Shown here: positions 26,053 to 35,554 of the stretch, piece after piece | Numbering within the stretch: position 1 is the first letter of the stretch | Layout of the letters: the number at the start of each line of letters is the position of its first letter | Assembly: GCF_001685025.1 (NCBI RefSeq) | Contig: NZ_MAYU01000022.1 | Span: 372,001-436,000, forward strand | Direction: 5' to 3' | Source of the DNA: Bacillus sp. FJAT-27225 | GTDB lineage: Bacteria; Bacillota; Bacilli; Bacillales; Cytobacillaceae | Length of the DNA stretch: 64,000 bases | Position numbers and translations under genes: made by a program | Notes under the pieces: generated by a model | Told to the model about the DNA's origin: nothing | What the model saw: only the letters and a program-made list of their open reading frames with translations | Database searches by the model: none

Positions 26053-28701
26053 TTATTTTGCTGATTGAAGTTTAACACGAATGACTTTAATGATTTCCAT
26101 TAGGATGACTGCTGCAACAGCAAGGGCGGCTGCAATCAAGAAATCATTCATGCCAAATTCAGCAGGGATTCCAAAAATGTCTCGGGTAAACGGAAGGATC
26201 GTTACCCCATAAAGGACAAAACCAAGCAGTACTGCGCCTATTACCGGTTTGTTGCTAAAGAAACCGGCACCAATCGCTGTCTGTGTAGCGGAACGGGCAG
26301 CAAATGTTTGCAGAGTCCTTGATAAAATTAAGGTTGTGAATGCCATTGCTACTCCCATTTGCATGGATTGGGCCAAGCCGATATGGAGCGAAAGAATAAC
26401 AGCCAAACCAATTAACGCACCACGTACGGCAACAGCCTGGAAGGTACCTCCTGCAAACAAGCCTTCTTTCGGGTCGCGCGGTTTCTTCTTCATTACATTT
26501 GGTTCAGCTTTTTCCATCCCCAATGCAATCGCAGGAAGGGAATCATTTACAAGGTTGATGTACAACAACTGAATGGCAGTGAACGGATTTGGCAAGTTGA
26601 ACAATACTGCGTATAAAATCGCGATGATTGCTCCAAGGTTCCCTGCGAACAAATAGCCAATCGCTTTCTTTATGTTGGCATAAACTGTCCTGCCGACACT
26701 TACAGCTCTAACTATCGATGCAAAGTTATCATCAGTCAGGATCATGGAAGCCGCATCCTTCGCTACATCTGTCCCGCTTCCCATAGCAACGCCGATATCT
26801 GCCTGTTTTAATGCTGGAGCATCGTTCACGCCGTCACCTGTCATCGCTGTAACCTTATCTTTCCGCTGCCATGCACGGACGATCCTGATTTTATTCTCCG
26901 GTGAAACACGTGCGTAGACAGAAACATGTTCAAGTTTCCTGTCAAGCTCCTCATCGGTCATGGCATCAAGTTCTTGTCCTGATAAGGCAATATCATCTCC
27001 AGACATCAGCCCGATATCACGGCCAATCGCCTGGGCAGTTGTCTTGTGGTCACCAGTAATCATAACAGTTTTGATGCCTGCACTTTTTGCATTTTTAATT
27101 GCTTCATATACTTCCTCACGTGGAGGGTCAATCATTGCGGTAAGCCCGACTAAAACAAGATTGTTTTCATCACCTTCGTCAATGGTTGTCTGGCCCTCAG
27201 GGAGTACCCTGTAGCCATAAGCCAGTACACGAAGTGCCTGATTGGAGAAATCTTCATTGGCTTTACTAAATTGTTTCAGCTTATCCTCTGTTAGAGGTTC
27301 TTCTTTGCCGTTTATTAATACATGGGTAGCACGGCCAAACATAATATCAGGGCCGCCTTTTGTCAAAATCATCCGAGAACCGTTGATGCTGTTGACAGTG
27401 GACATCAACTTCCGGTCTGAATCAAAGGGCAATTCCGCCTCACGCGGATACGTATTGCGTAGCTCGTTATAATTCCTGTTGTTTTTATTGGCAAAATTGA
27501 TAAGAGCTACCTCTGTCGGATCGCCAACCTCCTGGCCGCTGTCATTAATGTAGGAATCATTGCAAAGAGCCGCAATATTAATGAGCATCTGTTCGGCTTT
27601 ATTCCAGTCGTCCGGATTTTCCTTCAAAGGCTTTTGTACATTCCCTGGAAGGAAATAATCTGTGACGGTCATTTTGTTTTTCGTTAACGTACCTGTTTTA
27701 TCCGTTGCAATAACACTGGCCGAACCCAGGGTTTCAACAGCCGGAAGTTTCCGGATTATTGCATGTTGCTTTGCCATTTTATTCGTCCCGACTGAGAGGA
27801 CAATCGTGACAATCGCGGATAAAGCTTCCGGTATTGCTGCTACTGCAACAGCTACTGAAAACATGAGTGCATTCAGGAGGGCGGTGCCCGTATCAACAAC
27901 TCCATCCCCAAGCCAAATCCTGGCAGCCTGCAATGCAAAGATAAATATACTTAGAATAAGAATGCCAATTCCCAACTTCTTACTAAATGCATCAAGCTTA
28001 CGCTGAAGCGGTGTTTGTTTCGCCTCGGCAGTCGCAAGCATGTCTGCAATTTTCCCGATTTCCGTTTTTTCAGCTGTACCTGTTACAGCAAATTGCCCAT
28101 GGCCATAAACAACCAGGGAACCACTAAACACCATATTTTTCCGATCACCAAGAGGCGCCTCACCGGAGATGGCATCCGTGTGCTTTTCAACTGCCTCGGA
28201 TTCACCTGTCAGCATTCCTTCGTTTACTTTCAAGGACGCACTTTCAAGAATCCGTCCATCTGCTGGAACATAGTCACCTGCTTCTAGAAAGACAATATCG
28301 CCCTGAACCAGCTCCCGGGCAGGTATGGTTTGTTTTGTACCGCCCCTGATTATTTTCGCCTCGGGGGCTGACATATTGCGCAAGGCTTCTAGTGACCCTT
28401 CTGCTTTCTTTGTCTGGACAACACTAATAATTGAATTCAGAATCAAGACAAGCAGGATGATCAGTGCTTCAACAACTTCACCGAGGATTAGCTGAACTCC
28501 GGCGGCAATGACTAACACGATGACCATCGGATCTTTAAAGGTTTCAAGGAACAGCTTCCAGGTTGGAACCTTTTCTTTATCCTTTATTTCGTTATAGCCA
28601 TCTCGTTCAAGACGGTGCTGAACTTCTTCCTCTTTTAAGCCTTCACGCGAAGACTCTACAGATTGCAGAACTTCTTCCTTTGTTTGTTGAAAGTATTCCA
28701 T
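26053..28701 (-). CDS. P-type cation ATPase (Ca2+ type), probably Mn2+ efflux
   Basis: 882 aa, P2A type. The phosphorylation site is DKTGTLTKNKMTV, the hinge is MTGDGVNDAPALKQADIGVAMG, and M4 has AAIPEALSAIVTI as in Ca2+/Mn2+ pumps. Ten membrane spans are consistent. By sequence it would be called a calcium ATPase, but the gene lies directly behind a yybP-ykoY riboswitch, which responds to Mn2+; related Lactococcus YoaB and S. pneumoniae MgtA pumps are known to share this control. I infer Mn2+ (or Mn2+/Ca2+) export. GAAAGGAGC precedes the chosen ATG; an ATG nine codons earlier is less likely. Confidence 0.9.
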   Translation of the reverse strand: MEYFQQTKEEVLQSVESSREGLKEEEVQHRLERDGYNEIKDKEKVPTWKLFLETFKDPMVIVLVIAAGVQLILGEVVEALIILLVLILNSIISVVQTKKAEGSLEALRNMSAPEAKIIRGGTKQTIPARELVQGDIVFLEAGDYVPADGRILESASLKVNEGMLTGESEAVEKHTDAISGEAPLGDRKNMVFSGSLVVYGHGQFAVTGTAEKTEIGKIADMLATAEAKQTPLQRKLDAFSKKLGIGILILSIFIFALQAARIWLGDGVVDTGTALLNALMFSVAVAVAAIPEALSAIVTIVLSVGTNKMAKQHAIIRKLPAVETLGSASVIATDKTGTLTKNKMTVTDYFLPGNVQKPLKENPDDWNKAEQMLINIAALCNDSYINDSGQEVGDPTEVALINFANKNNRNYNELRNTYPREAELPFDSDRKLMSTVNSINGSRMILTKGGPDIMFGRATHVLINGKEEPLTEDKLKQFSKANEDFSNQALRVLAYGYRVLPEGQTTIDEGDENNLVLVGLTAMIDPPREEVYEAIKNAKSAGIKTVMITGDHKTTAQAIGRDIGLMSGDDIALSGQELDAMTDEELDRKLEHVSVYARVSPENKIRIVRAWQRKDKVTAMTGDGVNDAPALKQADIGVAMGSGTDVAKDAASMILTDDNFASIVRAVSVGRTVYANIKKAIGYLFAGNLGAIIAILYAVLFNLPNPFTAIQLLYINLVNDSLPAIALGMEKAEPNVMKKKPRDPKEGLFAGGTFQAVAVRGALIGLAVILSLHIGLAQSMQMGVAMAFTTLILSRTLQTFAARSATQTAIGAGFFSNKPVIGAVLLGFVLYGVTILPFTRDIFGIPAEFGMNDFLIAAALAVAAVILMEIIKVIRVKLQSAK

Positions 28702-28756
28702 TTGAGCGCTCCTTTCCTCACTATGCATTATTAAAATTCAGGAGTAAATTGGCAAT

Positions 28757-28799
28757 AAAAAAAGCGAGACCTGTACCATATAGGCAAAGGTCTCGCTTA
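28757..28799 (-). terminator. Expression-platform terminator of the yybP-ykoY riboswitch
   Basis: AGCGAGACCT...AGGTCTCGCT followed on the minus strand by T7. The left arm is part of the conserved riboswitch GCGAGACCTTTGCC. Confidence 0.9.
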
Positions 28800-28895
28800 G
28801 CTCATTTTAGAAGCCAACAAAGCCGATGATGTTACCACCATGTAATGACGACTTTATTGCGAATCGGTTCCCAATTCGAAGCTACTCCCCTTTGA
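28757..28895 (-). promoter_or_regulatory. yybP-ykoY (Mn2+) riboswitch
   Basis: On the minus strand the family landmarks are in order: AAAGGGGAGTAGC (28881-28893), a middle segment with CATGGTGGTAACATCATCGG, and GCGAGACCTTTGCC (28783-28796). The last element can instead pair into the terminator. Mn2+ binding favours read-through into the ATPase gene. Confidence 0.92.
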
Positions 28896-29020
28896 CAAAC
28901 GTCAAAGTGTTATTTCGATATAGTTACATTATCACACTTTACACATTGACAAAAATAGTTTGCTCACAGATACGGCATACAACTCATATATCAAACGATA
29001 TAGGGGGACAGTAGTCCGCT

Positions 29021-31129
29021 TTAGTCATTATCTTTATTTTTATCTTTTTCTTTGCCTTTTCCTTTTTCTTTTTCTTTGACCTTATCTTTACCTTTTTCTT
29101 TTCCTTTATCTTTCTTCTTTCCTTGCTCTTTCCATTTTTTCTCCCACTTTTTCTTTTCTTCCTTCACCCTTTCTTCCCACTTCTTGGCGCCCTCATTTAG
29201 TCCATTCCAAAAGGATTTCCGTTCCCTTTCCTTAATTAAATCCCCCACATCCTGGACGTTAAAACTTGTTGGCTCCATTCCCTCGAGAGCAGCCGTCATG
29301 AATCGTTGAAAAACCCGGCCTGCCCCCTCGCTGCTTGTAGTCGTTAAATAGTGATCCTTATCGGTTTTGTCATAGCCAATCCAAACCGCACTGACAAGGT
29401 CAGGTGTATATCCGACAAACCACTGGTCTTTTACCCCGTCAATTCCTTCAATCGCTACCTGGGTAGAGCCCGTCTTGCCTGCGACTTCGCGCCCCTCGAT
29501 TTGCGCGCTTTTTCCAGTACCGTATTCAACCACCCCAAGCAGCATTGCATTCATCTTATCTGCCACCTCTGCAGTGGTAACTTTTTTCTTTTCTTCCTTA
29601 CGCTCTGCTACCACTTGGCCGGACGGATCCTCAATCCGGATAATTGTGTGGGCATCAGTGCGAACACCACGATTTGCAAAAACCGAAAACGCCTCTGCCA
29701 TTTGCTTTGGGGAAACACCTGTATGCAAGCCCCCCAATGCGACAGCCAAATTACGGTCTTCCTTTTCAAGTGGCAGTCCGAATTGTTTAACTGATTCAAG
29801 GCCTTTTTCAATGCCCAGCTCATTTAATAACCAGACAGGGGCAATGTTCTTCGATTCCATCAAAGCTTCATACATTGGCACTTCGCCTTCGTATTGGTCA
29901 TTATAATTACTTGGTTGATAGTTTCCAAAGCTCATTTTTTCATCCTTGACCATATCAGTAATTTCCCAGCCCTCTTCAAGCGCGGGTGTATAGGATACGA
30001 TTGGTTTAATGACTGAGCCTGGCTGTGCCTTCAGCTGGGTAGCCCGATTATAGCCCCTGAATACATGCTCTCCCCTGCCGCCAACCAACGCCCGAATGCC
30101 TCCGGATTTTGCATCAACAAGGACCGCCCCGCTTTGGACAGGGTCACTGCTGTTCCCGACATTGAACAAAGACTCATCTTTAAAAGACTCTTCAACTGCT
30201 GCTTGCATCTTCGGGTCCAGCTCGGTATAAATTTTATAACCGCCTGTCAGCAATTCATCCTGGGTAAACCCGTATTTTGCAATAGCTTCTTCAAGGACGG
30301 CATCAACGTAATATGGATATTTACCGGTAAATGGGTCAACACTTTTGTCGACAAGCTTAACCTCTTCTGCCATTGCCTTTTCGGCTTGATCCTTTGTTAT
30401 GAACTCATGCTGAACCATGGCCGTCAGCACGACATTGCGTCGGGCGATTGACTTTTCCAAATCGTTATATGGATTTAGCGCGGATGGCGCCTTAATCAGT
30501 CCAGCCAGCATGGCGGATTCAGCTAGTGAGAGTTCTTCGACTTCTTTGCCAAAATACTTTTTCGCTGCCCGATTGATTCCCCAGGCACCATCACCAAAAT
30601 AAATTGTATTTAAATACATTTGCAGTATTTCATCCTTCGAAAATTCCTTTTCAATAGCTCTTGCGAGAGTTGCTTCCCGAAGCTTCCTGCTGTAGGTTTT
30701 TTCAGAATCGAGCAGTGCGTTTTTCGCCAGCTGCTGGGTGATCGTGCTTCCTCCTTCAACAACCCCGCCAGCCATCAGGTTTCGGAAAAACGCCCTGGCT
30801 ATGCCGATTAAGTCGACACCGGAATGGTTGTAAAAACGATGATCCTCTATTGCCACAAGAGCATCCTTCATATGGTCAGGCACCTTTTCAATGGGTGTCC
30901 CTTCATTCTTATTGGCGGTTACCTTACTGGCTACTTCTTCGTTGATATCATAAATGACCGTTGCTTGGTTTAATACATTATCAAGTGCGGAAATATCAGC
31001 ATCTTTTGAAAAAAAGCTAAAGGCTGCTAATAACCCCAGCAAAGCTACTGCTATTGTCAGGAGCATTATCTGATTCATATGCCATTTCTTCCAATTTTCA
31101 ACTATACCGCTAAACACTAACTTTCTCAT
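29021..31129 (-). CDS. Class A penicillin-binding protein (glycosyltransferase + transpeptidase) with Lys-rich tail
   Basis: About 702 aa. One N-terminal membrane anchor (MLLTIAVALLGLLAAFSFF), then a GT51 domain with AIEDHRFYNHSGVD, GGSTITQQLAKN and LNTIYFGDGAWGI. The transpeptidase motifs are SxxK in QPGSVIKPI, SxN in ESKNIAP, and KTG in AGKTGSTQ. The last about 50 residues are almost only Lys, Glu, Gly and Asp. It polymerises and cross-links peptidoglycan. Related to B. subtilis PbpG/PBP2d and B. cereus-group homologues; I could not decide the orthologue. Two adjacent ATGs exist; AGGAGG spacing favours the second. Confidence 0.93.
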   Translation of the reverse strand: MRKLVFSGIVENWKKWHMNQIMLLTIAVALLGLLAAFSFFSKDADISALDNVLNQATVIYDINEEVASKVTANKNEGTPIEKVPDHMKDALVAIEDHRFYNHSGVDLIGIARAFFRNLMAGGVVEGGSTITQQLAKNALLDSEKTYSRKLREATLARAIEKEFSKDEILQMYLNTIYFGDGAWGINRAAKKYFGKEVEELSLAESAMLAGLIKAPSALNPYNDLEKSIARRNVVLTAMVQHEFITKDQAEKAMAEEVKLVDKSVDPFTGKYPYYVDAVLEEAIAKYGFTQDELLTGGYKIYTELDPKMQAAVEESFKDESLFNVGNSSDPVQSGAVLVDAKSGGIRALVGGRGEHVFRGYNRATQLKAQPGSVIKPIVSYTPALEEGWEITDMVKDEKMSFGNYQPSNYNDQYEGEVPMYEALMESKNIAPVWLLNELGIEKGLESVKQFGLPLEKEDRNLAVALGGLHTGVSPKQMAEAFSVFANRGVRTDAHTIIRIEDPSGQVVAERKEEKKKVTTAEVADKMNAMLLGVVEYGTGKSAQIEGREVAGKTGSTQVAIEGIDGVKDQWFVGYTPDLVSAVWIGYDKTDKDHYLTTTSSEGAGRVFQRFMTAALEGMEPTSFNVQDVGDLIKERERKSFWNGLNEGAKKWEERVKEEKKKWEKKWKEQGKKKDKGKEKGKDKVKEKEKGKGKEKDKNKDND

Positions 31130-31216
31130 CATTGCCCTCCTGGTGTAACCAACAGTTCGTATCCTTACTAACTTCTACCCTTGGCTGTCATCGGATATTC
31201 CGAAGCAAAAGCCAAG

Positions 31217-31252
31217 CAAAAAATAAAAAGCATCCGATTGCTCGTCTGCTTT
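31217..31252 (-). terminator. Terminator after the 51-aa ORF
   Basis: Interrupted stem AGCA-GA-CGA / TCG-GA-TGCT followed by TTTTTATTTTTT on the minus strand. Confidence 0.7.
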
Positions 31253-31408
31253 TTAGCTGGATTTTTTGGTTTCACATTTATAGTCGCTCAATTCCTTGTG
31301 TAAAGATTCCATATACATATAAACGATTTGTTTAATTTTGTCATCAGCTTCAAGTATATCTAAATGTTGGAGGCATTTCCGTATGGTAGGGTGCACCTGT
31401 GTACTCAT
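31253..31408 (-). CDS. Small hypothetical protein (51 aa)
   Basis: Starts MSTQVHPTIRKCLQHLDIL; helical and charged, ending KCETKKSS. GAGGTG lies 6 nt upstream of the third of three consecutive ATGs. A terminator follows. The length suggests a Spo0E-like or regulator-binding peptide, but the Spo0E SxxxD motif is not present, so I give no function. Confidence 0.6.
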   Translation of the reverse strand: MSTQVHPTIRKCLQHLDILEADDKIKQIVYMYMESLHKELSDYKCETKKSS

Positions 31409-31572
31409 CATCATCACCTCATGGTCTCTTTTTAAGATTTTTCGCCAGAACATTGCCATTTTTGGGGGTAAGAGTATTAAAAAGGCCATCTAAAAGCAAA
31501 TGGCTTAGACTAGTTTTATTAATAAAGGGTAAATAAAAATAGACAGAAACTTCTGAAAAGGGGCGGGATAGT

Positions 31573-32079
31573 ATGTTTAGTTTTAGAAGAATAATCTTGG
31601 CCTATGATGGCAGTGAAGGAAGCAACAAGGCACTTAAACTGGCAGCATCAATCGCGAAACACGAAAAGGATGCTGCGCTTACAGTCATTAATGTGTATGA
31701 AGAAAAAATAGAAACCAGACGGGTAGATATCGTGGGGAATGCTCCTTCCTCTATGCATGGCTATATAATTGAAGGAATCCCAGCATCTCCCTCCACTCTT
31801 GGCTTCAGCCAAACGGAACAGTCGACCCAGGCAATTATTACCAATAGTGTTGACCAAATCTTTTTTGAAGCACAAAGAGAGCTGGAAGGGATTAGCACAA
31901 GCTTTCAGGTTTTAGAGGGCACACCGGCCGAAAGCATTTGTGCCTATGCAGAGGAAGTCAATGCAGATTTAATCATCGTGGGCAGTTCCGGCAAGAGCGG
32001 ATTCAAAGGGTTTCTGTTAGGAAATAATACAGAGAAAATTTCAAAACTCGCGCACTGCCATGTCCTAATTGCAAAATAA
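31573..32079 (+). CDS. Universal stress protein (UspA family)
   Basis: 168 aa, starting with RIILAYDGSEGSNKALKLA and ending with the nucleotide-binding motif VGSSGKSGFKGFLLGNNTEK (G-2x-G-9x-G-S/T type). An insertion of about 30 residues in the middle (GNAPSSMHGYIIEGIPASPS) makes it longer than typical UspA (about 145). Good AAAGGGGCGGG site upstream. Role in stress survival is inferred from family. Confidence 0.92.
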   Translation: MFSFRRIILAYDGSEGSNKALKLAASIAKHEKDAALTVINVYEEKIETRRVDIVGNAPSSMHGYIIEGIPASPSTLGFSQTEQSTQAIITNSVDQIFFEAQRELEGISTSFQVLEGTPAESICAYAEEVNADLIIVGSSGKSGFKGFLLGNNTEKISKLAHCHVLIAK

Positions 32080-32146
32080 ATGAAAGACCCAATTGATTCA
32101 GCTAAGCCGAGTATATTTGAAGCTACAAGGTTCACTGATCTCAAAG

Positions 32147-32187
32147 TCATTAAGGCAGGAGTTTTACAGACCGTTAATGCAGGAAAA
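32147..32187 (-). repeat. Dispersed repeat copy, inverted
   Basis: On the minus strand CCTGCATTAACGGTCTGTAA then AACTCCTGCCTTAATG, related to the units at 2071 and 3141. Confidence 0.55.
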
Positions 32188-32206
32188 TAAGCTGGGTATC
32201 CCCCGC

Positions 32207-32662
32207 TTATTTTCCTGCTGCTATTTCATCAAAACGCTGGCTTGCACTTTCTTCATCAAATGAACTATATATCCTGTAATGTTCCTCATCCAGAATGCGG
32301 AGGTGCTTACTAAGAATGTTCTGCTGCAGGATATAGCCATTTTTCCTTTTTATCTCGCGCCACCATATTTTCCCGCCCATCGTTTTTCCCTTACGGTAAT
32401 CAATGCCTTCCCGCGCAACGGTCTCTAGTACTTCCAGTGGCTCGTTCCCAAATAGGAACTGCACGGTCTCAGTTTCCCGGAATAATGCACAGACAGCGAC
32501 TACTGTCGACCATCCTGCAGGCACTCGGCCCTTCTCAATTTGGACAAGTGTTTTTTTGGAAACTCCGATGATATCAGCCATTTTATCCTGTGTATAACCG
32601 GCTTCCGTCCGAATAAGGCGGAGCTTTTCAGACACTTTCATGATTATGTCATCTCTTGTCAC
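32207..32662 (-). CDS. XRE-family transcriptional regulator
   Basis: 151 aa. N-terminal HTH: LRLIRTEAGYTQDKMADIIG then VSKKTLVQIEKGR (helix 2-turn-helix 3). The C-terminal about 70 residues (GGKIWWREIKRKNGYILQQN...) resemble small XRE regulators of membrane-protein operons. The start is a GTG six codons into the open frame; GGAAGGG lies 6 nt before it. Target unknown; the next genes upstream are feoAB. Confidence 0.82.
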   Translation of the reverse strand: MTRDDIIMKVSEKLRLIRTEAGYTQDKMADIIGVSKKTLVQIEKGRVPAGWSTVVAVCALFRETETVQFLFGNEPLEVLETVAREGIDYRKGKTMGGKIWWREIKRKNGYILQQNILSKHLRILDEEHYRIYSSFDEESASQRFDEIAAGK

Positions 32663-32740
32663 AAAAAACCCTTCCTTCATGTTTCTTAAGTGTAATTTTA
32701 CACAATAAAAGTATAAAATAAAAGCCGTTTAGGGTAGGTT

Positions 32741-32783
32741 GGAAAAAAATAATTAGCGCCCTGCTTTTTAAAGCGAGGGCGCT
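32741..32783 (-). terminator. Terminator of the feo operon
   Basis: AGCGCCCT / AGGGCGCT stem around a smaller GCTTTAAAAAGC helix, followed by AATTATTTTTTT on the minus strand. Confidence 0.88.
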
Positions 32784-32796
32784 GACACTTTTTCTC

Positions 32797-32958
32797 TTAT
32801 TTTTCTTTCGGTGAGCAGGTGTTGGTCGAGCAATTATCCGACAAAGAGCATGCTGCACACTTCCCTTTTTTTGAACGGTTGATGAAGCGCATGAACGCCC
32901 AGCCCGCATAGATGAATATTGCTCCGCCAATCACTATGTTGGTTATCATTCCTGTCAT
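32797..32958 (-). CDS. FeoB-associated Cys-rich membrane protein
   Basis: 53 aa: one membrane span (IVIGGAIFIYAGWAFMRFI) and a Cys-rich tail CAACSLSDNCSTNTCSPKEK. Proteins of this form are commonly encoded after feoB in Firmicutes. It starts 19 nt downstream of the feoB stop with AAGGAG upstream and is followed by the operon terminator. The tail may handle iron or FeoB assembly; not proven. Confidence 0.85.
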   Translation of the reverse strand: MTGMITNIVIGGAIFIYAGWAFMRFINRSKKGKCAACSLSDNCSTNTCSPKEK

Positions 32959-32977
32959 TCCTGAACATCTCCTTCCG

Positions 32978-34978
32978 TTAGGCCAGACCCAGCAATTTTC
33001 CTCCCTGGTAAATGACAAGGCAGAGAATGTAGGCGATGGCAAATGCGTAGGCCATTGAAAAAACTGTCCACTTTTTTGAACCGGTTTCCTTATAAATCGT
33101 GGCCACTGTTGCCAGGCAGGGAATATAAAGCAGAATGAAAGCCATGAAACTATAGGCCGCGAGCGGTGTAAAATACACTGTCATCATCCCCTGGAGCTGT
33201 GCTTCCGATGGCGCGAAGTAAATAATATTCATTGTCGAGACAACTGATTCCTTTGCGAAAAAGCCAGTTAATAATGAAGCGCTTGCCTGCCAGGTACCAA
33301 AACCGATCGGGTCAAATATTGGGGCCAGTACTCCGCCAATTGCGGCCAGGAAACTATGGTCCAACTCGACATTTGTTCCGCCCGGGCCTATATAAGACAA
33401 GAGCCAGATAAAGACAGAACCGGCAAAGATGAATGTCCCGGCCTTTTTAACAAACCCTTTTCCTTTATCCCATGTGCTCCTCCACAATGCCCTGAATTGG
33501 GGAAAACGGTAAGGTGGAAGCTCGATAACAAAAAGCGATGCTTCGGATTTAAGGATGGTTCTTGAGAATAATTTTGCCAGAAGAAGTGCGATGATAATTC
33601 CGATTACATACAGGCTTAAGACAATGCCCGCACTGTTTTTCGCAAAGAATGCCCCGACGAACAGCGCATAGACCGGCAACCGGGCAGAACAGGACATGAG
33701 TGGTGTCAAAAGGATTGTCAACAATCTCTCCCTTGGCGTTTCAATTGTTCGGGCGGCCATGATCCCAGGCACATTGCATCCGAAACCAATCATCATTGGA
33801 ATGAATGCTTTCCCGTTCAGGCCGACTGATTCCATAATTCTGTCCATGACCAATGCGACTCGTGCCATATATCCCGAGTCCTCAAGTAAAGATATGAAGA
33901 AGAACAGGATAAAAATTTGCGGTACGAAAACGAGTACACCGCCGACTCCGGCAATCAACCCTTCATGAACAAGAGCCTGAAGAAATGGGGAAGCCTGTGC
34001 GGCGTTCAGTGTCTGTTCCGCCCAGGTGGCAATCGGACCGGTAATAAAACCATCAAGAATATCTGAAAGCGGAGACCCGAGCCAATCGAAAGTTAGCATA
34101 AACATAAAGTACATCAGCAATAGGAAGATCGGCATGCCAAGAAACCTATTGGTTACGATCGCATCAATCCGTTCGGAAAGAGGGATTACGTCACCTTTCT
34201 TTCTGACTGCTTCAGCAACTATCTTTTCAATAACGCGTTTTCGCTTTTCATGGATACTATGGGCAAGGGACGGCTTCCCTTTGGATGCCAGGGAATCGGA
34301 CAGGCTTGCAACAATCGCTTTAACTTTGCTGCTGTCTGCAATTGAGTGCAGGTAATCTTCAACATATTGATTTCCCTCGAATAACTGAAGTGCAAGCCAT
34401 CTGTCTGAATGTGATGTCTTTCCTTTGACCAGGACACTGAGCGAATCAATGGCTTCTTCAATTTCCTGTCCATAATAAACAAGGTTTTTTGTTGGAGGAA
34501 GAGCACTTTCGGCGGCAGCCATATCCTGGAGCCTGTCACAGCCTTTCCCGCTTCTTGCAACGACAGGTACAACCGGGATACCGAGCAGACTAGCCAGCTT
34601 TTCAGAATCAATGTGGATGCCCCGCTTGCTGGCCACATCCATCATGTTCAATCCGATTAAAACCGGTCTTCCAAATTCGATTAATTGTAGTGTGAGATGT
34701 AGATTCCGTTCAATTTGCGAAGCATCAAGGATATTCAAAAGGCGGTCCACCGGTCCATCCAGAAAGAACCTCGTTACAACTCCTTCATCTTTCGATAGTG
34801 GATTTAAGGTATATATACCGGGCAAATCAATCAGGCGGCCCTTTTTGTTCCGGAATACTCCAACCTTCTTCTCAACTGTTACACCGCTCCAGTTGCCAAC
34901 GTATTCATAAGAACCAGTCAGATTGTTAAACAGCGATGTTTTCCCGGTATTGGGATTACCGATTAATGCGATTTCCAT
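32978..34978 (-). CDS. feoB: Ferrous iron transporter FeoB
   Basis: 666 aa. The N-terminal G domain has GNPNTGKTSLFN (G1), DLPGIYTL (G3) and NMMD (G4). The membrane domain has Gate motifs with FVPQIFILFFFISLLEDSGY and GFGCNVPGIMAARTI. FeoB imports Fe2+ under low-oxygen or iron-poor conditions. The ATG overlaps the feoA stop by 1 nt (TAATG). A longer in-frame reading of 18 codons is rejected because GGAGAG precedes this ATG. Confidence 0.96.
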   Translation of the reverse strand: MEIALIGNPNTGKTSLFNNLTGSYEYVGNWSGVTVEKKVGVFRNKKGRLIDLPGIYTLNPLSKDEGVVTRFFLDGPVDRLLNILDASQIERNLHLTLQLIEFGRPVLIGLNMMDVASKRGIHIDSEKLASLLGIPVVPVVARSGKGCDRLQDMAAAESALPPTKNLVYYGQEIEEAIDSLSVLVKGKTSHSDRWLALQLFEGNQYVEDYLHSIADSSKVKAIVASLSDSLASKGKPSLAHSIHEKRKRVIEKIVAEAVRKKGDVIPLSERIDAIVTNRFLGMPIFLLLMYFMFMLTFDWLGSPLSDILDGFITGPIATWAEQTLNAAQASPFLQALVHEGLIAGVGGVLVFVPQIFILFFFISLLEDSGYMARVALVMDRIMESVGLNGKAFIPMMIGFGCNVPGIMAARTIETPRERLLTILLTPLMSCSARLPVYALFVGAFFAKNSAGIVLSLYVIGIIIALLLAKLFSRTILKSEASLFVIELPPYRFPQFRALWRSTWDKGKGFVKKAGTFIFAGSVFIWLLSYIGPGGTNVELDHSFLAAIGGVLAPIFDPIGFGTWQASASLLTGFFAKESVVSTMNIIYFAPSEAQLQGMMTVYFTPLAAYSFMAFILLYIPCLATVATIYKETGSKKWTVFSMAYAFAIAYILCLVIYQGGKLLGLA

Positions 34979-35202
34979 TATATTCTCTCCAGTTCGATGC
35001 ATTTCGCTTCTTTGCGCCGGATTCCTATACATTGTCCACAGGATTCAATCATAATCGGCCCGCCGAATGGCAGGATGCATTTAATACAAACCTCACTGCC
35101 CTCTGTAATGCCAAGATCAAGCAGCCTTCTTTGCACCAGCCGGTCAACCATGGAAATATTTTTAATCGTTGCTTTTTCTCCTGTTTTTAATTGAGCCAGC
35201 AT
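34978..35202 (-). CDS. feoA: Ferrous iron transport protein FeoA
   Basis: 74-aa SH3-like protein (LAQLKTGEKATIKNISM, RRLLDLGITEGSEV, IGIRRKEAKCIELE), the cytosolic partner of FeoB. ATG chosen 8 nt after AAAGGG; a GTG three codons earlier is the alternative. First gene of the feo operon, behind a Fur box. Confidence 0.95.
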   Translation of the reverse strand: MLAQLKTGEKATIKNISMVDRLVQRRLLDLGITEGSEVCIKCILPFGGPIMIESCGQCIGIRRKEAKCIELERI

Positions 35203-35225
35203 GATGATCACCCTTTATTTTCAAA

Positions 35226-35240
35226 TGAGAATGATTCTCT
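35226..35240 (-). promoter_or_regulatory. Fur box upstream of feoA
   Basis: TGAGAATGATTCTCT is a near-perfect 7-1-7 inverted repeat matching the Fur consensus TGATAATNATTATCA, 24 nt upstream of the feoA start. Confidence 0.85.
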
Positions 35241-35410
35241 TTCTTATGTTTTAATTTTATCATCATTTAAATAGGAGTTTGCTGGGTAGTTGTGAAGATT
35301 ATGTTAAAAATATACAGGTAAACAGTGCGTTTTGCTCCTTGCCTGCCTAGTGTTTCAGGGACATTTCGTTAGGTGGGTTGAAAGCGGAAATATACTTGGG
35401 CAAAGGGGGC

Positions 35411-35530
35411 CAAGGACAAAACTACACATCGGACTTGTGAATACATCCTTGAGAAACGGTTTCAAGAACAAAACCACATGACGAAAATGTGAATATGTCC
35501 TTTAGCAACGATTCAAGGAATTTGGCGCCC
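35411..35530. repeat. Imperfect tandem repeats, 52-nt period
   Basis: Units start CAAGGACAAAACTACACAT (35411), CAAGAACAAAACCACATGA (35463) and CAAGGAATTTGGCGCC (35514, truncated). They fill part of the 390-bp gap between feoA and thiT; no gene is seen in it. Confidence 0.75.
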
Positions 35531-35554
35531 GGAGAAACGCTGAATTGCCGAAGA

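Noticed and set aside
29052-29309. Plus-strand ORF rich in Phe/Ser/Leu
   Set aside because: It is the antisense of the Lys-rich tail of the PBP.
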